64,000 nucleotides of DNA, from the NCBI GenBank assembly GCA_016209015.1, contig JACQWY010000032.1, forward strand, positions 103,427 through 167,426, given 5' to 3'. Both the position numbers and the translations under genes were made by a program. Within the stretch, counting starts at the first letter, position 1. Each line of letters begins with the position of its first letter. Below, one piece after another: positions 37,599 to 46,535 of the stretch. This DNA comes from Gammaproteobacteria bacterium (lineage in GTDB: Bacteria > Pseudomonadota > Gammaproteobacteria > Ga0077536). The notes under the pieces were generated by a model. The model did no database searches and was not told where the DNA came from. It was given only the letters and a program-made list of their open reading frames with translations.

Positions 37599-37868
37599 AT
37601 GAATATCTATGTTGGTAACCTGGCCTATTCCGTCACCGATGAGGATCTCCGCGAAGCGTTCTCCGCTTCGGGCCAAGTCACGCGCGCAAGCGTGGTGAAG
37701 GACAAGTTCTCGGGTCAATCCAAGGGCTTCGGCTTCGTCGAAATGCCCGATGGCGTCGAAGCCAATAACGCCATAAAGGCCATGAACGATAAGCCCCTGA
37801 AGGGCCGTAACCTGCGCGTCAACGAAGCTCGTCCCCGCGAAGAGCGCCCGCGCCGCGCGTCGTTCTAA
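37599..37868 (+). CDS. RRM-type RNA-binding protein
   Basis: 89-residue single RNA-recognition-motif protein. RNP2 is IYVGNL (3-8) and RNP1 is KGFGFVEM (42-49), with a basic tail REERPRRASF. Such small bacterial RRM proteins bind RNA in the cytoplasm and are often cold-induced. ATG 37599 is the start of the conserved domain; sequence upstream (37380-37598) is a likely long leader with no conserved protein. A hairpin follows the stop. Confidence 0.92.
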   Translation: MNIYVGNLAYSVTDEDLREAFSASGQVTRASVVKDKFSGQSKGFGFVEMPDGVEANNAIKAMNDKPLKGRNLRVNEARPREERPRRASF

Positions 37869-37907
37869 GTCCGCGGGCGGGTCACCGCCCACGAACGTCT
37901 TCAGGGT

Positions 37908-37926
37908 GCGCGGCCTCGTGCCGCGC
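37908..37926. terminator. Hairpin after the RRM gene
   Basis: GCGCGGC (37908-37914) pairs with GCCGCGC (37920-37926), followed by GTCCTTTC. It lies between the stop codons of the RRM gene and the convergent flavoprotein gene. Confidence 0.45.
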
Positions 37927-37932
37927 GTCCTT

Positions 37933-40476
37933 TCAGAACAAATCGTCCAAGTCGTCCGCGCCGCCCCCCGGCATGCGCCCGTGCGTCTGCACGTAGGCCT
38001 GGATGAGCTGCGATTCCCGCGACGTGTAGAGCGCCGCTTCCTCGAACACGAATGAACCGGCCTCGACTCCGGCAGCAAGCTGCCCGGCGAGCCCGGCACG
38101 CAGATTCTCGACCCCTTTGATGACCGTCACCATGCCGGTGGCGTCGATGAGCTGGAACACTCCGGCCTCCGCAGGCACGCCTGCGATCGTCGCCGCATCG
38201 AAGCGCAGACTCGTCGTGGGCGGCAGCGGCGCCGCGCAGATTCCGGCTGCGAGATTGCAGCGCAGACAGCGCGCCGCTTCGCGCCGTCCCTCGGCGTCCG
38301 TATAAGCACACTCGACCTCGTCCCAGCCCGCGCGTGCGGCCGGCTCGCGCAGCGGCGGCTTCACCCGCGGCCGGCGATTGAAGCCGTCCTCGCGTCCCAG
38401 CGACTGCATCGGCTCGTCCGGCGGCAGCAGCACCTCGCTGATGTCGCCGTCGCCGCCGAGTGCGAGATCGATGGCCGCCGCCGCGATCCGCCCGTGCGCG
38501 ACGGCTTCGATCAGCGTCGCGGACCCGAGCACGCAATCGCCGCCCGCGTAGACGCCCGCACGGCTCGTCATGAGGGTGTCGGCGCGCACGACGAAACGGC
38601 CGCTCGCGTCGACGTCCACGCCGAAATGCGCGGCGCGATGCGGGCGCTGACCGACGGCGGCGATCACGAGGTCGACGGCGTGCGTGCGCTCCGTGCCCGG
38701 CACCGGCACGGGCCGGGCGCGACCCGAGGCGTCCGGCTCGCCGAGGCGCATTTCCTGATAGGTGATTGCGAGCCGCGCCTCGCCGTCGTGCGGCTCGATG
38801 CGTATGGGTGCCAACAGATAATGCACATTCACGCCTTCGTCGAGGCAACCCGCGAGCTCGTCCTCGCGTGCCGGCATCTCGGCCTGCGTGCGGCGATACA
38901 CCATGTCGACTTCCGCACCGAGTCGCCGCGAGGAACGCGCGTTGTCCGTCGCGACGTTGCCGCCGCCGATCACCGCGACCTTGCGGCCGGTCATGATGCC
39001 GCCCTCGGTGTTCACGAGCCCCATGGTCGCGGCGCGCAGGAACGTCGGGCTGTCGACGACACCCGGCAAATCGTCGCCCGGCACGCCGAGCGCATCCCCG
39101 GCCTGACAGCCGATGCCGATGAAGATCGCCTCGTAGCCGGCGGCGAACAGCGCAGCGACGTCTTCCACCCGCGTGTCGTAACGGAATTCGACGCCGAGGC
39201 GCGCGACTTCGCCGACCTCGTTCGCAATGACCTCGATCGGCACGCGATACGACGGAATGCCGTAGCGCGCCATGCCGCCGCCGGCGGGATGCGCGTCGAA
39301 AACGGCGACCGCATGGCCCTGCTTCGCGAGGTAGTACGCGACGGTCAGGCCCGCCGGCCCGGCGCCGATCACCGCGGCACGCCGGCCGCTCGGCGGCAGG
39401 CGTTTCGCATGCGCACGCCAGCGACCGTCGTCGTTGTCCGCGGCGAGACGCTTGAGACTGCGGATCGCGATCGGCTCGTCGAGCTCACCGCGCCGGCACA
39501 CGCCCTCGCACATCGCGAAGCAGGCGCGCCCGAGGATGCCGGGGAACGGCAGCTTCTCGCGCACGACCGCGACGGCTTCCCCATAGCGCCCTTCCGAAGC
39601 GAGCTGCACGTAACGCGGCACGTCGATGCCGGCGGGGCACGCCGCCTCGCAGGGCACCCTCGAAGACTCGCGATGCGCCGGATCGAGCGTGCGATCGATC
39701 AGCGCGCCCGTCGGGCACACCGTCACGCAGGCCTGGCAGAAGCGGCAGCCCGACTCGACGAGCGTCTCGGCGATCGCGCCGACATAGTGCCGCGTGCCGT
39801 CAGCCGTCTCGATCGCCTTCACTTCGAGGCAACCCACCTCGCGGACGTCGTTGCAGGCCGTCAGACAGCGCCTGCAGTCGATGCACAGGTTGTAATCGCG
39901 ATCGAAGAACGGCTCGCTGCGCGAGACGGTGAGATCGTCGGGCCTGTAAACCGGCGTATTGTTCGGAATGCCGATGTGATCGGCGATCTTGCGCAGCTCG
40001 CAGGACGCGAAGATCTCGCAGCAGCGCGTCGCCGGCGGGTTACCGTAGGAGCACTGCGAGCGACTGCAGCCTTCGCGCTGCGGACAGGTCAGACAGACGT
40101 GCGGGTGATGCGCGAGGATCTTCGCGAGCTTCGTCTGGCGCGCCGCGATCACGGCCGGCGTCGCAGTACGTATGGAGAGACCGGGCGCGACGGCGAGATC
40201 GCAGGAACGGTGCAGGCCGTCGCGGCCGTCGACCTCGACGAGACAGAGCTGACAGCCCTCGCCACCGCCGCCGCGCCGGAGCGCCGGCGGCAGATCGGGA
40301 TGCGCGCAGAGCGCGGGAATGTAGACGCCGGCGTGATGCGCGGCGTTCAGGACCGAAGCGCCCGCCGGTGCCGCGACGGCGGTGCCGTCGAGCACGAAGC
40401 TCACCGGCGCCCCGAACGCCGCGGCATCCGCCGCGCGGCTCATCGTCCACCATTCGTGCTTCGCTCCCGCACCCAT
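37933..40476 (-). CDS. bzdV: Multi-cluster FAD/NAD(P) oxidoreductase, BzdV-like
   Basis: 847-residue flavoprotein likely to pass electrons from NAD(P)H to ferredoxin. The N-terminal [2Fe-2S] domain has C57, C75, C78 and C92; a His-Cys [4Fe-4S] site follows (H124, C128, C131, C137), then two [4Fe-4S] sets (C198/C201/C204/C208 and C244/C247/C250/C254). A GltD-like part follows with FAD loop GAGPAG (371-376) and NAD(P) loop GGGNVA (504-509). ATG 40476 has GAGGAG at seven bases. It ends the nine-gene benzoyl-CoA reductase cluster, as bzdV does in Azoarcus. The electron donor is inferred, and reduction of a low-potential ferredoxin would need an energy source not visible here. Confidence 0.82.
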   Translation of the reverse strand: MGAGAKHEWWTMSRAADAAAFGAPVSFVLDGTAVAAPAGASVLNAAHHAGVYIPALCAHPDLPPALRRGGGGEGCQLCLVEVDGRDGLHRSCDLAVAPGLSIRTATPAVIAARQTKLAKILAHHPHVCLTCPQREGCSRSQCSYGNPPATRCCEIFASCELRKIADHIGIPNNTPVYRPDDLTVSRSEPFFDRDYNLCIDCRRCLTACNDVREVGCLEVKAIETADGTRHYVGAIAETLVESGCRFCQACVTVCPTGALIDRTLDPAHRESSRVPCEAACPAGIDVPRYVQLASEGRYGEAVAVVREKLPFPGILGRACFAMCEGVCRRGELDEPIAIRSLKRLAADNDDGRWRAHAKRLPPSGRRAAVIGAGPAGLTVAYYLAKQGHAVAVFDAHPAGGGMARYGIPSYRVPIEVIANEVGEVARLGVEFRYDTRVEDVAALFAAGYEAIFIGIGCQAGDALGVPGDDLPGVVDSPTFLRAATMGLVNTEGGIMTGRKVAVIGGGNVATDNARSSRRLGAEVDMVYRRTQAEMPAREDELAGCLDEGVNVHYLLAPIRIEPHDGEARLAITYQEMRLGEPDASGRARPVPVPGTERTHAVDLVIAAVGQRPHRAAHFGVDVDASGRFVVRADTLMTSRAGVYAGGDCVLGSATLIEAVAHGRIAAAAIDLALGGDGDISEVLLPPDEPMQSLGREDGFNRRPRVKPPLREPAARAGWDEVECAYTDAEGRREAARCLRCNLAAGICAAPLPPTTSLRFDAATIAGVPAEAGVFQLIDATGMVTVIKGVENLRAGLAGQLAAGVEAGSFVFEEAALYTSRESQLIQAYVQTHGRMPGGGADDLDDLF

Positions 40477-40487
40477 CGCGCTTCTCC

Positions 40488-41120
40488 TCATTCGATGCTG
40501 ACGTGGCCCTTGTAGTAGGCGCCGCGACACGCCCCGGCGCGCACGGCCGCGACGAAAGTCTGCATGTCGCTCACCGGCACGCAGAACTCCGTCGCGCAAC
40601 GCGCGACTGCCGCGCTGCGATGGCAGTCGCTGCCGCCGAGTCCGGGCAGGCCGCGTTCGTGCGCGGCCTGCAAGGCACGCGCATTCGTCTCGCGATCGTT
40701 GCCGCCGTTGTGGGTCTCGAGCGCGGCGATGCCGCCGAGAGAGCGCGCGCCGTCGAGCAGGCTCGCGACCCCCGTTTCGCGATAGGGATGGGCCGGTACG
40801 CAGATGCCGCCGAGCGCCGCGATGCGGGCCGTGAGCTCGTCGATCGGCAGGTAGTTGTCGCGGCCCCAGCAGTTCCAGGAATCGTCCACGACGCCGTAGA
40901 CGAGCACGTGTCCGCGATCCGTCGAGGCTTCGACGCCGCGCAGCACCAGGAGCTCGAATTCCCCGGCGAGCGCTTCGATCGGCGCCGAAGCTTCATACGA
41001 GTGGTGCTCGGTGACGACGACGCCGTCGAGCCCCTGATCCTTCGCGCGGCGCAAGAGATCGCCCGGCTCGAGCCAGTTGTCGTGCGAGTACTTCGTATGA
41101 CAGTGGCAGTCGATCCACAT
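40488..41120 (-). CDS. PHP-domain metal-dependent phosphoesterase-like protein
   Basis: 210 residues with the PHP signature motifs DCHCHTKYSHD at the N-terminus, VTEHHS, VPAHPYR and GSDCHR, which together bind two or three metals. PHP proteins hydrolyse phosphoesters, nucleotides or RNA ends. It lies 9 bp after the GNAT gene and 11 bp before the BzdV-like gene, in the third small-gene position between ferredoxin and flavoprotein. Its role with the reductase is unknown. Confidence 0.85.
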   Translation of the reverse strand: MWIDCHCHTKYSHDNWLEPGDLLRRAKDQGLDGVVVTEHHSYEASAPIEALAGEFELLVLRGVEASTDRGHVLVYGVVDDSWNCWGRDNYLPIDELTARIAALGGICVPAHPYRETGVASLLDGARSLGGIAALETHNGGNDRETNARALQAAHERGLPGLGGSDCHRSAAVARCATEFCVPVSDMQTFVAAVRAGACRGAYYKGHVSIE

Positions 41121-41129
41121 GGCCCGTGC

Positions 41130-41579
41130 TCAGGGCAGGGCGAATTCGAGATTGATGCGCTTCGAGGGCACGAACTTGTGGCGCGCGAAGAACCGCTCCA
41201 GCGCGAAGTCGTCCCAGTTCACGAGCGTGTAGACCTTCGTCACGCCCGCCGCCTTCATGTTCATCATGAACTGATCGAGCAGCTCGCTCGCGAGACCTTT
41301 GTGCTGGAGCGCGGGATCGACGCCGAGTGAATCGATCGTCGCCGTCGTCTCGGGGATCCCGAACTCGCCGAAGTAGACGTCGCCCATGATGAAGCCGGCG
41401 ACCCTGCCGTCGATCTCGGCGACGATTGATGAATTGATGCTGCGGGTCGGATCCGTGATGAGCGCGATCTTCCGCTCGTAGTATTCGCGGCGCGACTGGC
41501 GGCTCGCCTTCTCGTCGATCGCGACGATGGCGTCGAGATCGCCGGCCTTCAGCACACGCAGGATGCGGTCCTCTGACAT
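41130..41579 (-). CDS. GNAT-family N-acetyltransferase
   Basis: 149-residue GNAT fold with the acetyl-CoA loop in LGVDPALQHKGLASELLD and preceding beta strands FIMGDVYFGEFG. It would transfer an acetyl group to an amine or protein lysine. AAGGAGG precedes the start by seven bases. It sits within the reductase cluster; post-translational control of a CoA-ligase or reductase subunit is one possibility, but the target is unknown. Confidence 0.82.
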   Translation of the reverse strand: MSEDRILRVLKAGDLDAIVAIDEKASRQSRREYYERKIALITDPTRSINSSIVAEIDGRVAGFIMGDVYFGEFGIPETTATIDSLGVDPALQHKGLASELLDQFMMNMKAAGVTKVYTLVNWDDFALERFFARHKFVPSKRINLEFALP

Positions 41580-41619
41580 GTCGTCCCTCCTTGCGGGAAA
41601 CCGCCCGCGGGCGGCGCTG

Positions 41620-41880
41620 TCAATCGAACAGTTCGTCCGTCGCCGGCGCATCCGCGCGGCGTCGCACGTAGAGCGTGCCGAGCACCTGGCCCAGGGCTTC
41701 GCCGGCATCGAGGCAGCTCGTGCATTCGTCGCCGCAGCGCGGCGGCAGGCCGCGGATCTCGACCTCGTAGCCGAGCGCGCGATAGTTCTGCGCCATTTCC
41801 GAGAGCCGCGGCTCGGAGAGCGTCGAGAGGCGCTGCCAGCCGTCGTCCTGTACCTGTTCTGCCGGGACGATGGGGATCAC
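41620..41880 (-). CDS. Small cysteine-containing protein of the reductase cluster
   Basis: 86 residues from GTG 41880, fifteen bases after the ferredoxin stop. It opens with IPIVPAEQVQDDGWQRL, and has RCGDECTSC in the middle, where three cysteines (and one His-free stretch) could bind a metal or cluster, then TLYVRRRADAPATDELFD. I do not recognise the family. Its frame differs from that of the ferredoxin. By position it would be the first of three small genes between bzdM and bzdV. Confidence 0.65.
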   Translation of the reverse strand: MIPIVPAEQVQDDGWQRLSTLSEPRLSEMAQNYRALGYEVEIRGLPPRCGDECTSCLDAGEALGQVLGTLYVRRRADAPATDELFD

Positions 41881-41894
41881 GCGGCGCACGGCGG

Positions 41895-42179
41895 CTACCA
41901 AGAATGCCCGATCGCGCCCGGCGTGCAGGCGCTCGCGCAGGGCAAGGGTCCGCGCCCGGTCGAGGGTTTGCACTCGGCGCAATCGTAAGCGAGGCTGCGG
42001 CGGAACTGCTCCTTCACGTGCACGACCTCGTCGTCGTAATCGTCGACCATGGATTCGAACATGCCTTTCGGGCACGCGCCCAGGCAGGCGCGACCGACCG
42101 GGCAGGTGATGCACTGGTCCGTGTCGATGCTGATGTAGTACTCGCCCGAGCCGTCCTTGTAACCGTAGTTCGCGATCAC
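41895..42179 (-). CDS. bzdM: 2[4Fe-4S] ferredoxin, BzdM-like
   Basis: 94-residue ferredoxin, expected to be the direct electron donor to benzoyl-CoA reductase. Eight cysteines are arranged as CITCPVGRACLGACP and CAECKPSTGRGPLPCASAC; the cluster spacings (Cx2Cx5Cx3C and Cx2Cx10Cx3C) are unlike clostridial ferredoxins. The GTG start at 42179 has GAGG eight bases upstream, overlapping the end of the preceding ATPase subunit gene, which ends 10 bp earlier. Confidence 0.82.
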   Translation of the reverse strand: MIANYGYKDGSGEYYISIDTDQCITCPVGRACLGACPKGMFESMVDDYDDEVVHVKEQFRRSLAYDCAECKPSTGRGPLPCASACTPGAIGHSW

Positions 42180-42189
42180 GGCGCCGGCC

Positions 42190-43107
42190 TCAGGCGAGGA
42201 GGGGCTTAGCCGGCCCCTGTTTCTGCACGAGCGTGTGGGCGAACAGCGCGCCGCCGAGCGCGCCGGCGATCTGGCTGTCGATCTTCGTCGCCATGGCCTG
42301 GATGCCCAGCAATTTCTCGATGCGCTTCACGACGCCGGGGTTCTTCGCGATGCCCCCGGTGATGAAGAAGCCTTCCTCCACACCGATGCGCTCCAGCAGC
42401 GACACCACGCGTTCGGCCATCGCCTGGCAATACGCCGCGATCACCTTGTTCTTCGTGTAACCGCCCTTCAGCAGCGCGAGCGCTTCCGACTTCGCGAACA
42501 CGACGCACACCGAGGACACGGCCTCGGGCTCCTGGTCGACGTCGAACGAGCGCCCGCCGAGCTCGGCGATCGGGATCTGCATGAGATCGGAGATCACTTC
42601 CATGCCGCGGCCGGTTCCCGCCGCGCACTTGTCGTTCATGAGGAAGTTCGTAACCTTGCCCTTCTCGTCGCAGTGGATGGCCTTGCAGTCCTGGCCGCCC
42701 ATGTCGAGGATCGTGCGCACCGAGTTGCCGCCCATGTAGTTCGCGCCGCGCGCATGGCAGGCGATTTCCGTGATGGCCTTGTGCGAGAACGGCACGTTGA
42801 CGCGGCCGTAGCCGGTGCCGACGACGAAGTGCACGTCGTTCAGCGTCATGCCGGTCTGGCCCGCGATGCCCTTGAACGCATTCAGCGCGGAATCCGGCGA
42901 GTTGCTGCCGGTGCGCATGGAGCTGTAGGCATAGAGCTCGCCGTCGGCGACGGCGACGCACTGCGAGCTCACGGAGCCGACGTCGATGCCGAGCGTGAGC
43001 GTCTTCGCGCTCCGCCAGTCCTTCGTCTCGTCCACCCAGACGTTCTCGGCCCAGCGCCAGAATTCGGGTTTCTCGCCGGCGGCGGGCGTAGCGGCTTCTG
43101 CATTCAT
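42190..43107 (-). CDS. bzdQ: Benzoyl-CoA reductase ATPase subunit, bzd-type (BzdQ position)
   Basis: 305-residue ASKHA ATPase, one of the two activator subunits that hydrolyse ATP to drive electron transfer at low potential. Phosphate loop GIDVGSVSSQ, second loop DMGGQDCKAI and the cluster-ligand cysteines in NDKCAAGTG and SSVCVVFAKSE (bridging [4Fe-4S] at the subunit interface) are present. It lies fourth in the cluster, 19 bp after the other ATPase subunit. P versus Q naming is by gene order only. Confidence 0.85.
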   Translation of the reverse strand: MNAEAATPAAGEKPEFWRWAENVWVDETKDWRSAKTLTLGIDVGSVSSQCVAVADGELYAYSSMRTGSNSPDSALNAFKGIAGQTGMTLNDVHFVVGTGYGRVNVPFSHKAITEIACHARGANYMGGNSVRTILDMGGQDCKAIHCDEKGKVTNFLMNDKCAAGTGRGMEVISDLMQIPIAELGGRSFDVDQEPEAVSSVCVVFAKSEALALLKGGYTKNKVIAAYCQAMAERVVSLLERIGVEEGFFITGGIAKNPGVVKRIEKLLGIQAMATKIDSQIAGALGGALFAHTLVQKQGPAKPLLA

Positions 43108-43126
43108 CGTTGATTCCCCTCGGCGT

Positions 43127-43936
43127 TCAGGCGCGTTGCGTGGCGGCGAGCAGCGCACAGCCGAGCGCGCTCACGTATTCCGGCATGTCGGGCAGCTTGA
43201 TTTCGTCCACCCCCATCGCGGTCTGCAGCGATTTCACGAAGCCCGTGTTGTGGACCATGCCGCCGATGAGCACCACGTCGTTGTCGATGCCGACCCGGCG
43301 CACCATCGCGCACACGCGGCTCGCGACGGCGTCGAGCACGGCCTTCGCGATGTCCTCTTTCGGCGTCGAGGAATGGATGAGCGAGACGACTTCGGATTCC
43401 GCGAAGACGGTGCACTGCGCATTCATCGGGATCGAGCGATCCGAGCGCAGGCTCGATTCGCCGAACTCCTTCAGCGACATCTGCAGCGCGCGGCTCATCG
43501 CCTCGGCGAACGAGCCCGCGCCGGCCGCGCACTTCTCGTTGCCGGCGAAGTCCGTCGCCTTGCCGGAGCCGTCGGTCTTGATGCCGCGGCCCTCCTCGGC
43601 GCCGACGTCGACGATCGTGCGCGCGCTCGGGTAGAAGAACGACGCACCCTTCGCGCCCGCGGACATCTCGGTGACGCTGTCCGTCGCGAACTTCACCATC
43701 TTGCGACCCGCCCCCGTCGCGTAGACGGCACCGACCGCGCCGCGGTCGAGCCCGGCCGAGGCGAGCGCCTCCTCGAAGGCCTGATCCGCCGCGGCATCCG
43801 CGTCGAGATCGCCCGGGAACATGAGGTGTTTGCCCTTGACCACGAATTGCAGCGCGGGTGCACCCTCGACTTTCGCATCCTCGAGCAGCACCACTTTGAC
43901 GGTGCGCGAGCCCATGTCGATACCGGCGGTGATCAT
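43127..43936 (-). CDS. bzdP: Benzoyl-CoA reductase ATPase subunit, bzd-type (BzdP position)
   Basis: 269-residue ASKHA ATPase partner. GIDMGSRTVKVVLLED, DVGAEEGRGIK and the cluster cysteines in NEKCAAGAG and AQCTVFAESE are intact, as in activators of the 2-hydroxyacyl-CoA dehydratase/benzoyl-CoA reductase group. Two paralogous ATPase genes in a row, rather than one, distinguish benzoyl-CoA reductases from 2-hydroxyacyl-CoA dehydratases with a homodimeric activator. GGAGG lies nine bases upstream of the start. Confidence 0.86.
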   Translation of the reverse strand: MITAGIDMGSRTVKVVLLEDAKVEGAPALQFVVKGKHLMFPGDLDADAAADQAFEEALASAGLDRGAVGAVYATGAGRKMVKFATDSVTEMSAGAKGASFFYPSARTIVDVGAEEGRGIKTDGSGKATDFAGNEKCAAGAGSFAEAMSRALQMSLKEFGESSLRSDRSIPMNAQCTVFAESEVVSLIHSSTPKEDIAKAVLDAVASRVCAMVRRVGIDNDVVLIGGMVHNTGFVKSLQTAMGVDEIKLPDMPEYVSALGCALLAATQRA

Positions 43937-43953
43937 GTCGTTGCGTCCTCCGT

Positions 43954-45264
43954 TCAGGCGGCCGTCTTGCGCAGGCCGAGTTGTTCCATGAAGGCGTCGA
44001 CGCGGCCCTGCGTGCGCACTTCGTCGAATTCGCGCTCGTCGCCCATATTGCCCTCGAAAGTCATGACGGGTATGCCCGAGCCGGCGAGGCCGAGGCGATT
44101 CTCCATGATGCCGAGCGAGAGCCCTTCGCAGCCGCGGTTCAGGTGCAGCATCACGCCGTCGACGTGCCATTCCTTCACGATGCGCATCATCATCTCGGTC
44201 TTCAGGCGCGCGTCGTAGAAGTGCTGCCACTGCGGCTTCGAGAGATTCCATTCCGCGTAGAGCTTCAAGGCCGTGTCGCGATCGTTCATCTCGATGCCCT
44301 TGTCCCACGGCAGCGTGCGGCCGCCCCAGCTGCCGTCGGGCTTGTCTTCCCAGATGCCCTCGAGGCCGAAGGTATAGAGCGAGCCGACCGAGACCGTGCC
44401 GAAGGTTTCGAGATAACGGAAGATCTTGAGGAAGCTCCACGGGGGTTGCGTGTCGGAGATGACGCGGCAGCGCTCGTTCGGCACCGCGGCGATGCCGCGC
44501 GCGACGCGATCCTTCACCTCGTCGTAGAGCTCATCATAGAAGTCCGCGCACCACTGCGCGGACTTGTGCAGCGTCGCGAGCACGTAGAGCGAGTACATCG
44601 TCTTTTCGTCGAGCGGCGCGGGACGTGCCTTGTTCAGCGCGCAGATGTCCGCCCAGCGGCTCGTCGAGCGCATCTCGTTCCTGATCGCGCGAATGAGGCG
44701 CTCGTCGTCACACTTCCGGCCCGTCGCCTTCTCGATGAACTCGATGCCGTCGTGAAGCTGGTTCGCGACGTAAGCGATGCGCTGGGCGTCGAGATCACGA
44801 TGCGGTCCGACGCCGACGTCGAGATAGAACTGCGGCACCTTCTCGTGCTGCGCGACGTGCTGGTACCACTTCGAGTGCGAGCAGCAGATCTGGGTCTGGA
44901 AGATGAAATCCGGTTTCGGGAACGTGCCGCCGAACGCGTATTTGTTCAGATGCATGCCGCCCCAGTAGATGCGCATGTAGGCGCAGAGATCGCGCGCGAA
45001 GCCATAGGCCTCGGCGGCATCCATGCATTCCTTCGCGAAGCGGCGATCGTGCGAGGCGGAGGCCGCATAAGGCTCGCCGGTCAATGAATAGACGTCATCT
45101 CCGAACGCGGTCGGGATCGCGTCCAGCGCCCAGGCGGAGCCCGACCAGCGCAGCCCGCCGTTGTCCTTGGCGCGTGCGTAGTTCAGGTAATACTGCTCGC
45201 GCAGCTCCTTCGCCTTCTTCCAGAGCTTCAGCGGTTCGGTCGGATAGCGGTTCTCGGCGGTCAT
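43954..45264 (-). CDS. bzdO: Benzoyl-CoA reductase catalytic subunit, bzd-type (BzdO/BcrB-like)
   Basis: 436-residue iron-sulfur subunit that with BzdN forms the ring-reducing module: benzoyl-CoA plus two electrons and ATP hydrolysis gives a cyclic dienoyl-CoA. [11 protein letters not shown] (Cys ligand), [17 protein letters not shown] and the long [18 protein letters not shown]-terminus match BcrB/BzdO. The length fits the known subunit (about 440). GGGAGG precedes the start by eight bases; 16 bp separate it from bzdN. Confidence 0.87.
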   Translation of the reverse strand: MTAENRYPTEPLKLWKKAKELREQYYLNYARAKDNGGLRWSGSAWALDAIPTAFGDDVYSLTGEPYAASASHDRRFAKECMDAAEAYGFARDLCAYMRIYWGGMHLNKYAFGGTFPKPDFIFQTQICCSHSKWYQHVAQHEKVPQFYLDVGVGPHRDLDAQRIAYVANQLHDGIEFIEKATGRKCDDERLIRAIRNEMRSTSRWADICALNKARPAPLDEKTMYSLYVLATLHKSAQWCADFYDELYDEVKDRVARGIAAVPNERCRVISDTQPPWSFLKIFRYLETFGTVSVGSLYTFGLEGIWEDKPDGSWGGRTLPWDKGIEMNDRDTALKLYAEWNLSKPQWQHFYDARLKTEMMMRIVKEWHVDGVMLHLNRGCEGLSLGIMENRLGLAGSGIPVMTFEGNMGDEREFDEVRTQGRVDAFMEQLGLRKTAA

Positions 45265-45280
45265 GGCGTGGCCTCCCGGC

Positions 45281-46420
45281 TCAGAACAGGTCGTCTTCGC
45301 GCAGCGTCTCGAGGAAGGCCTCGATGCGGATGCGGAACGGACCGATCGGATTCGTGATGTCGAACTCGAGGAAGAGCGTCGGGATGCCGGCCGCCTCGAG
45401 ATGGCGTTTCAGGTCGGGATAATCGCCTTCGTGCGGATCGCAGAACTTCTGCTGCAGGAACACCGCGGCCTGCGCCTTGTAATTCTGCGCGAGCTTCAGC
45501 ACGTGATCGAAGCGGGTGTGCTCGGGATAGTCCTTCGTCGGGCACGCCGGGCGTTCGCAGTAGCGGTCCGCGATCGCCGCGACCGCGTCGCCGTTCACCT
45601 TCACCTCGTTCCAGAAGTAGCGCGATCCCGAGCACTGGTCGTCGATGACGATCGTCGCACCCACGGATTCCACCATCGCCATGAAGCCGCAATCGTCGTT
45701 CTCGGAGCCGATGGTCATGAGCCGCACGCCTTCTTCCCGTTCCATCTCGCGATCCGGCAAGGCGGCGATCACGCGCTTCAACTCCGCGTTGTGCTCGCGC
45801 TTGTCGACGAACTGCGCGGTCAGCGCGGCGTAGACGGCTTCGAGCCCCGTGACTTTCGGATTCGCTTCCTTGCGGAATTCGTAGAGCGCGCGGAGCAGGC
45901 GACGGTTCTCGTTCACGACGCCGATCGCCTCGTTCAGCGCGGCCTCGTCGAGCGCGCGGCCCGTGAGCTGCTCGAGGAACTCGCGGAAGCGTCGGACCTC
46001 GTGGCGGTGCGCGGCTTTCGCATGGCGACTCTGCACGTCGTTCGGCATCGGGCAGTAGTAGTCCCACTGCACGGACGGCACGTGGCGGCGCCAGGCGTCG
46101 AAGGCCTGCCGGTACTGGATGCAGGATTGGGTGAGCGTCACGCCGTCGGCGTAGTCGAAGCGGCCGAGCAGCCCCTGCGCGAGCGAGTCGCGGCAGAACG
46201 GGCAGAACATGCCGAAGATGTGCGGCTCGGAGACGTTCTGGGGCTCGTGGGCGCCGAGCACGCGCACCGGCAGCATGCCGGCCGCGATCAGGAGCTCCTC
46301 GGGCGTGTAAGTGCACATCGTCGCCACGACCTGACCGCCGGTGCGGGCTTTCCAGTCCCGCGCGTAGTCGTGGCGCCGCTCGTACCAGGCCGTGAATTGG
46401 CCGAACAAGCCGCTTCCCAT
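45281..46420 (-). CDS. bzdN: Benzoyl-CoA reductase catalytic subunit, bzd-type (BzdN/BcrC-like)
   Basis: 379-residue HgdB-fold subunit and first gene of the cluster. Probable cluster ligands are in [18 protein letters not shown] and [13 protein letters not shown]; the middle [17 protein letters not shown] and the end [17 protein letters not shown] also match BcrC/BzdN. GGAGG lies seven bases before ATG 46420. The upstream gap carries a palindrome and an FNR-type box, suggesting oxygen- and effector-regulated expression. Another member of the same reductase/dehydratase superfamily cannot be excluded. Confidence 0.87.
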   Translation of the reverse strand: MGSGLFGQFTAWYERRHDYARDWKARTGGQVVATMCTYTPEELLIAAGMLPVRVLGAHEPQNVSEPHIFGMFCPFCRDSLAQGLLGRFDYADGVTLTQSCIQYRQAFDAWRRHVPSVQWDYYCPMPNDVQSRHAKAAHRHEVRRFREFLEQLTGRALDEAALNEAIGVVNENRRLLRALYEFRKEANPKVTGLEAVYAALTAQFVDKREHNAELKRVIAALPDREMEREEGVRLMTIGSENDDCGFMAMVESVGATIVIDDQCSGSRYFWNEVKVNGDAVAAIADRYCERPACPTKDYPEHTRFDHVLKLAQNYKAQAAVFLQQKFCDPHEGDYPDLKRHLEAAGIPTLFLEFDITNPIGPFRIRIEAFLETLREDDLF

Positions 46421-46475
46421 CGGGGGTCCTCCATCAGCTCAGCGTTGTCGGTCCGGCCTCGGTCGGGCCGGTAAA

Positions 46476-46515
46476 GGCAGCATATCGCAGAATATGCATT
46501 ATGTTGCATGCTGCC
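46476..46515. promoter_or_regulatory. 40-bp palindrome upstream of the reductase cluster
   Basis: Arms GGCAGCAT (46476-46483) and ATGCTGCC (46508-46515) enclose ATGCAT and two TGCA tetramers at 46495 and 46505. On the minus strand CATAAT (46503-46498) inside it could be a -10 element. TGCA repeats are also reported in BzdR operators of Azoarcus (from memory), so an operator is likely, with its regulator unknown; no bzdR gene is in the window. Confidence 0.55.
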
Positions 46516-46535
46516 GGGACGGCTTCCAGGCGGGT

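Noticed and set aside
41620-42179. Ferredoxin and 86-residue protein as one frameshifted gene
   Set aside because: The ferredoxin already has its full eight cysteines and a stop, and the second frame has its own GTG start 15 bases later; two small genes explain the sequence without an error.
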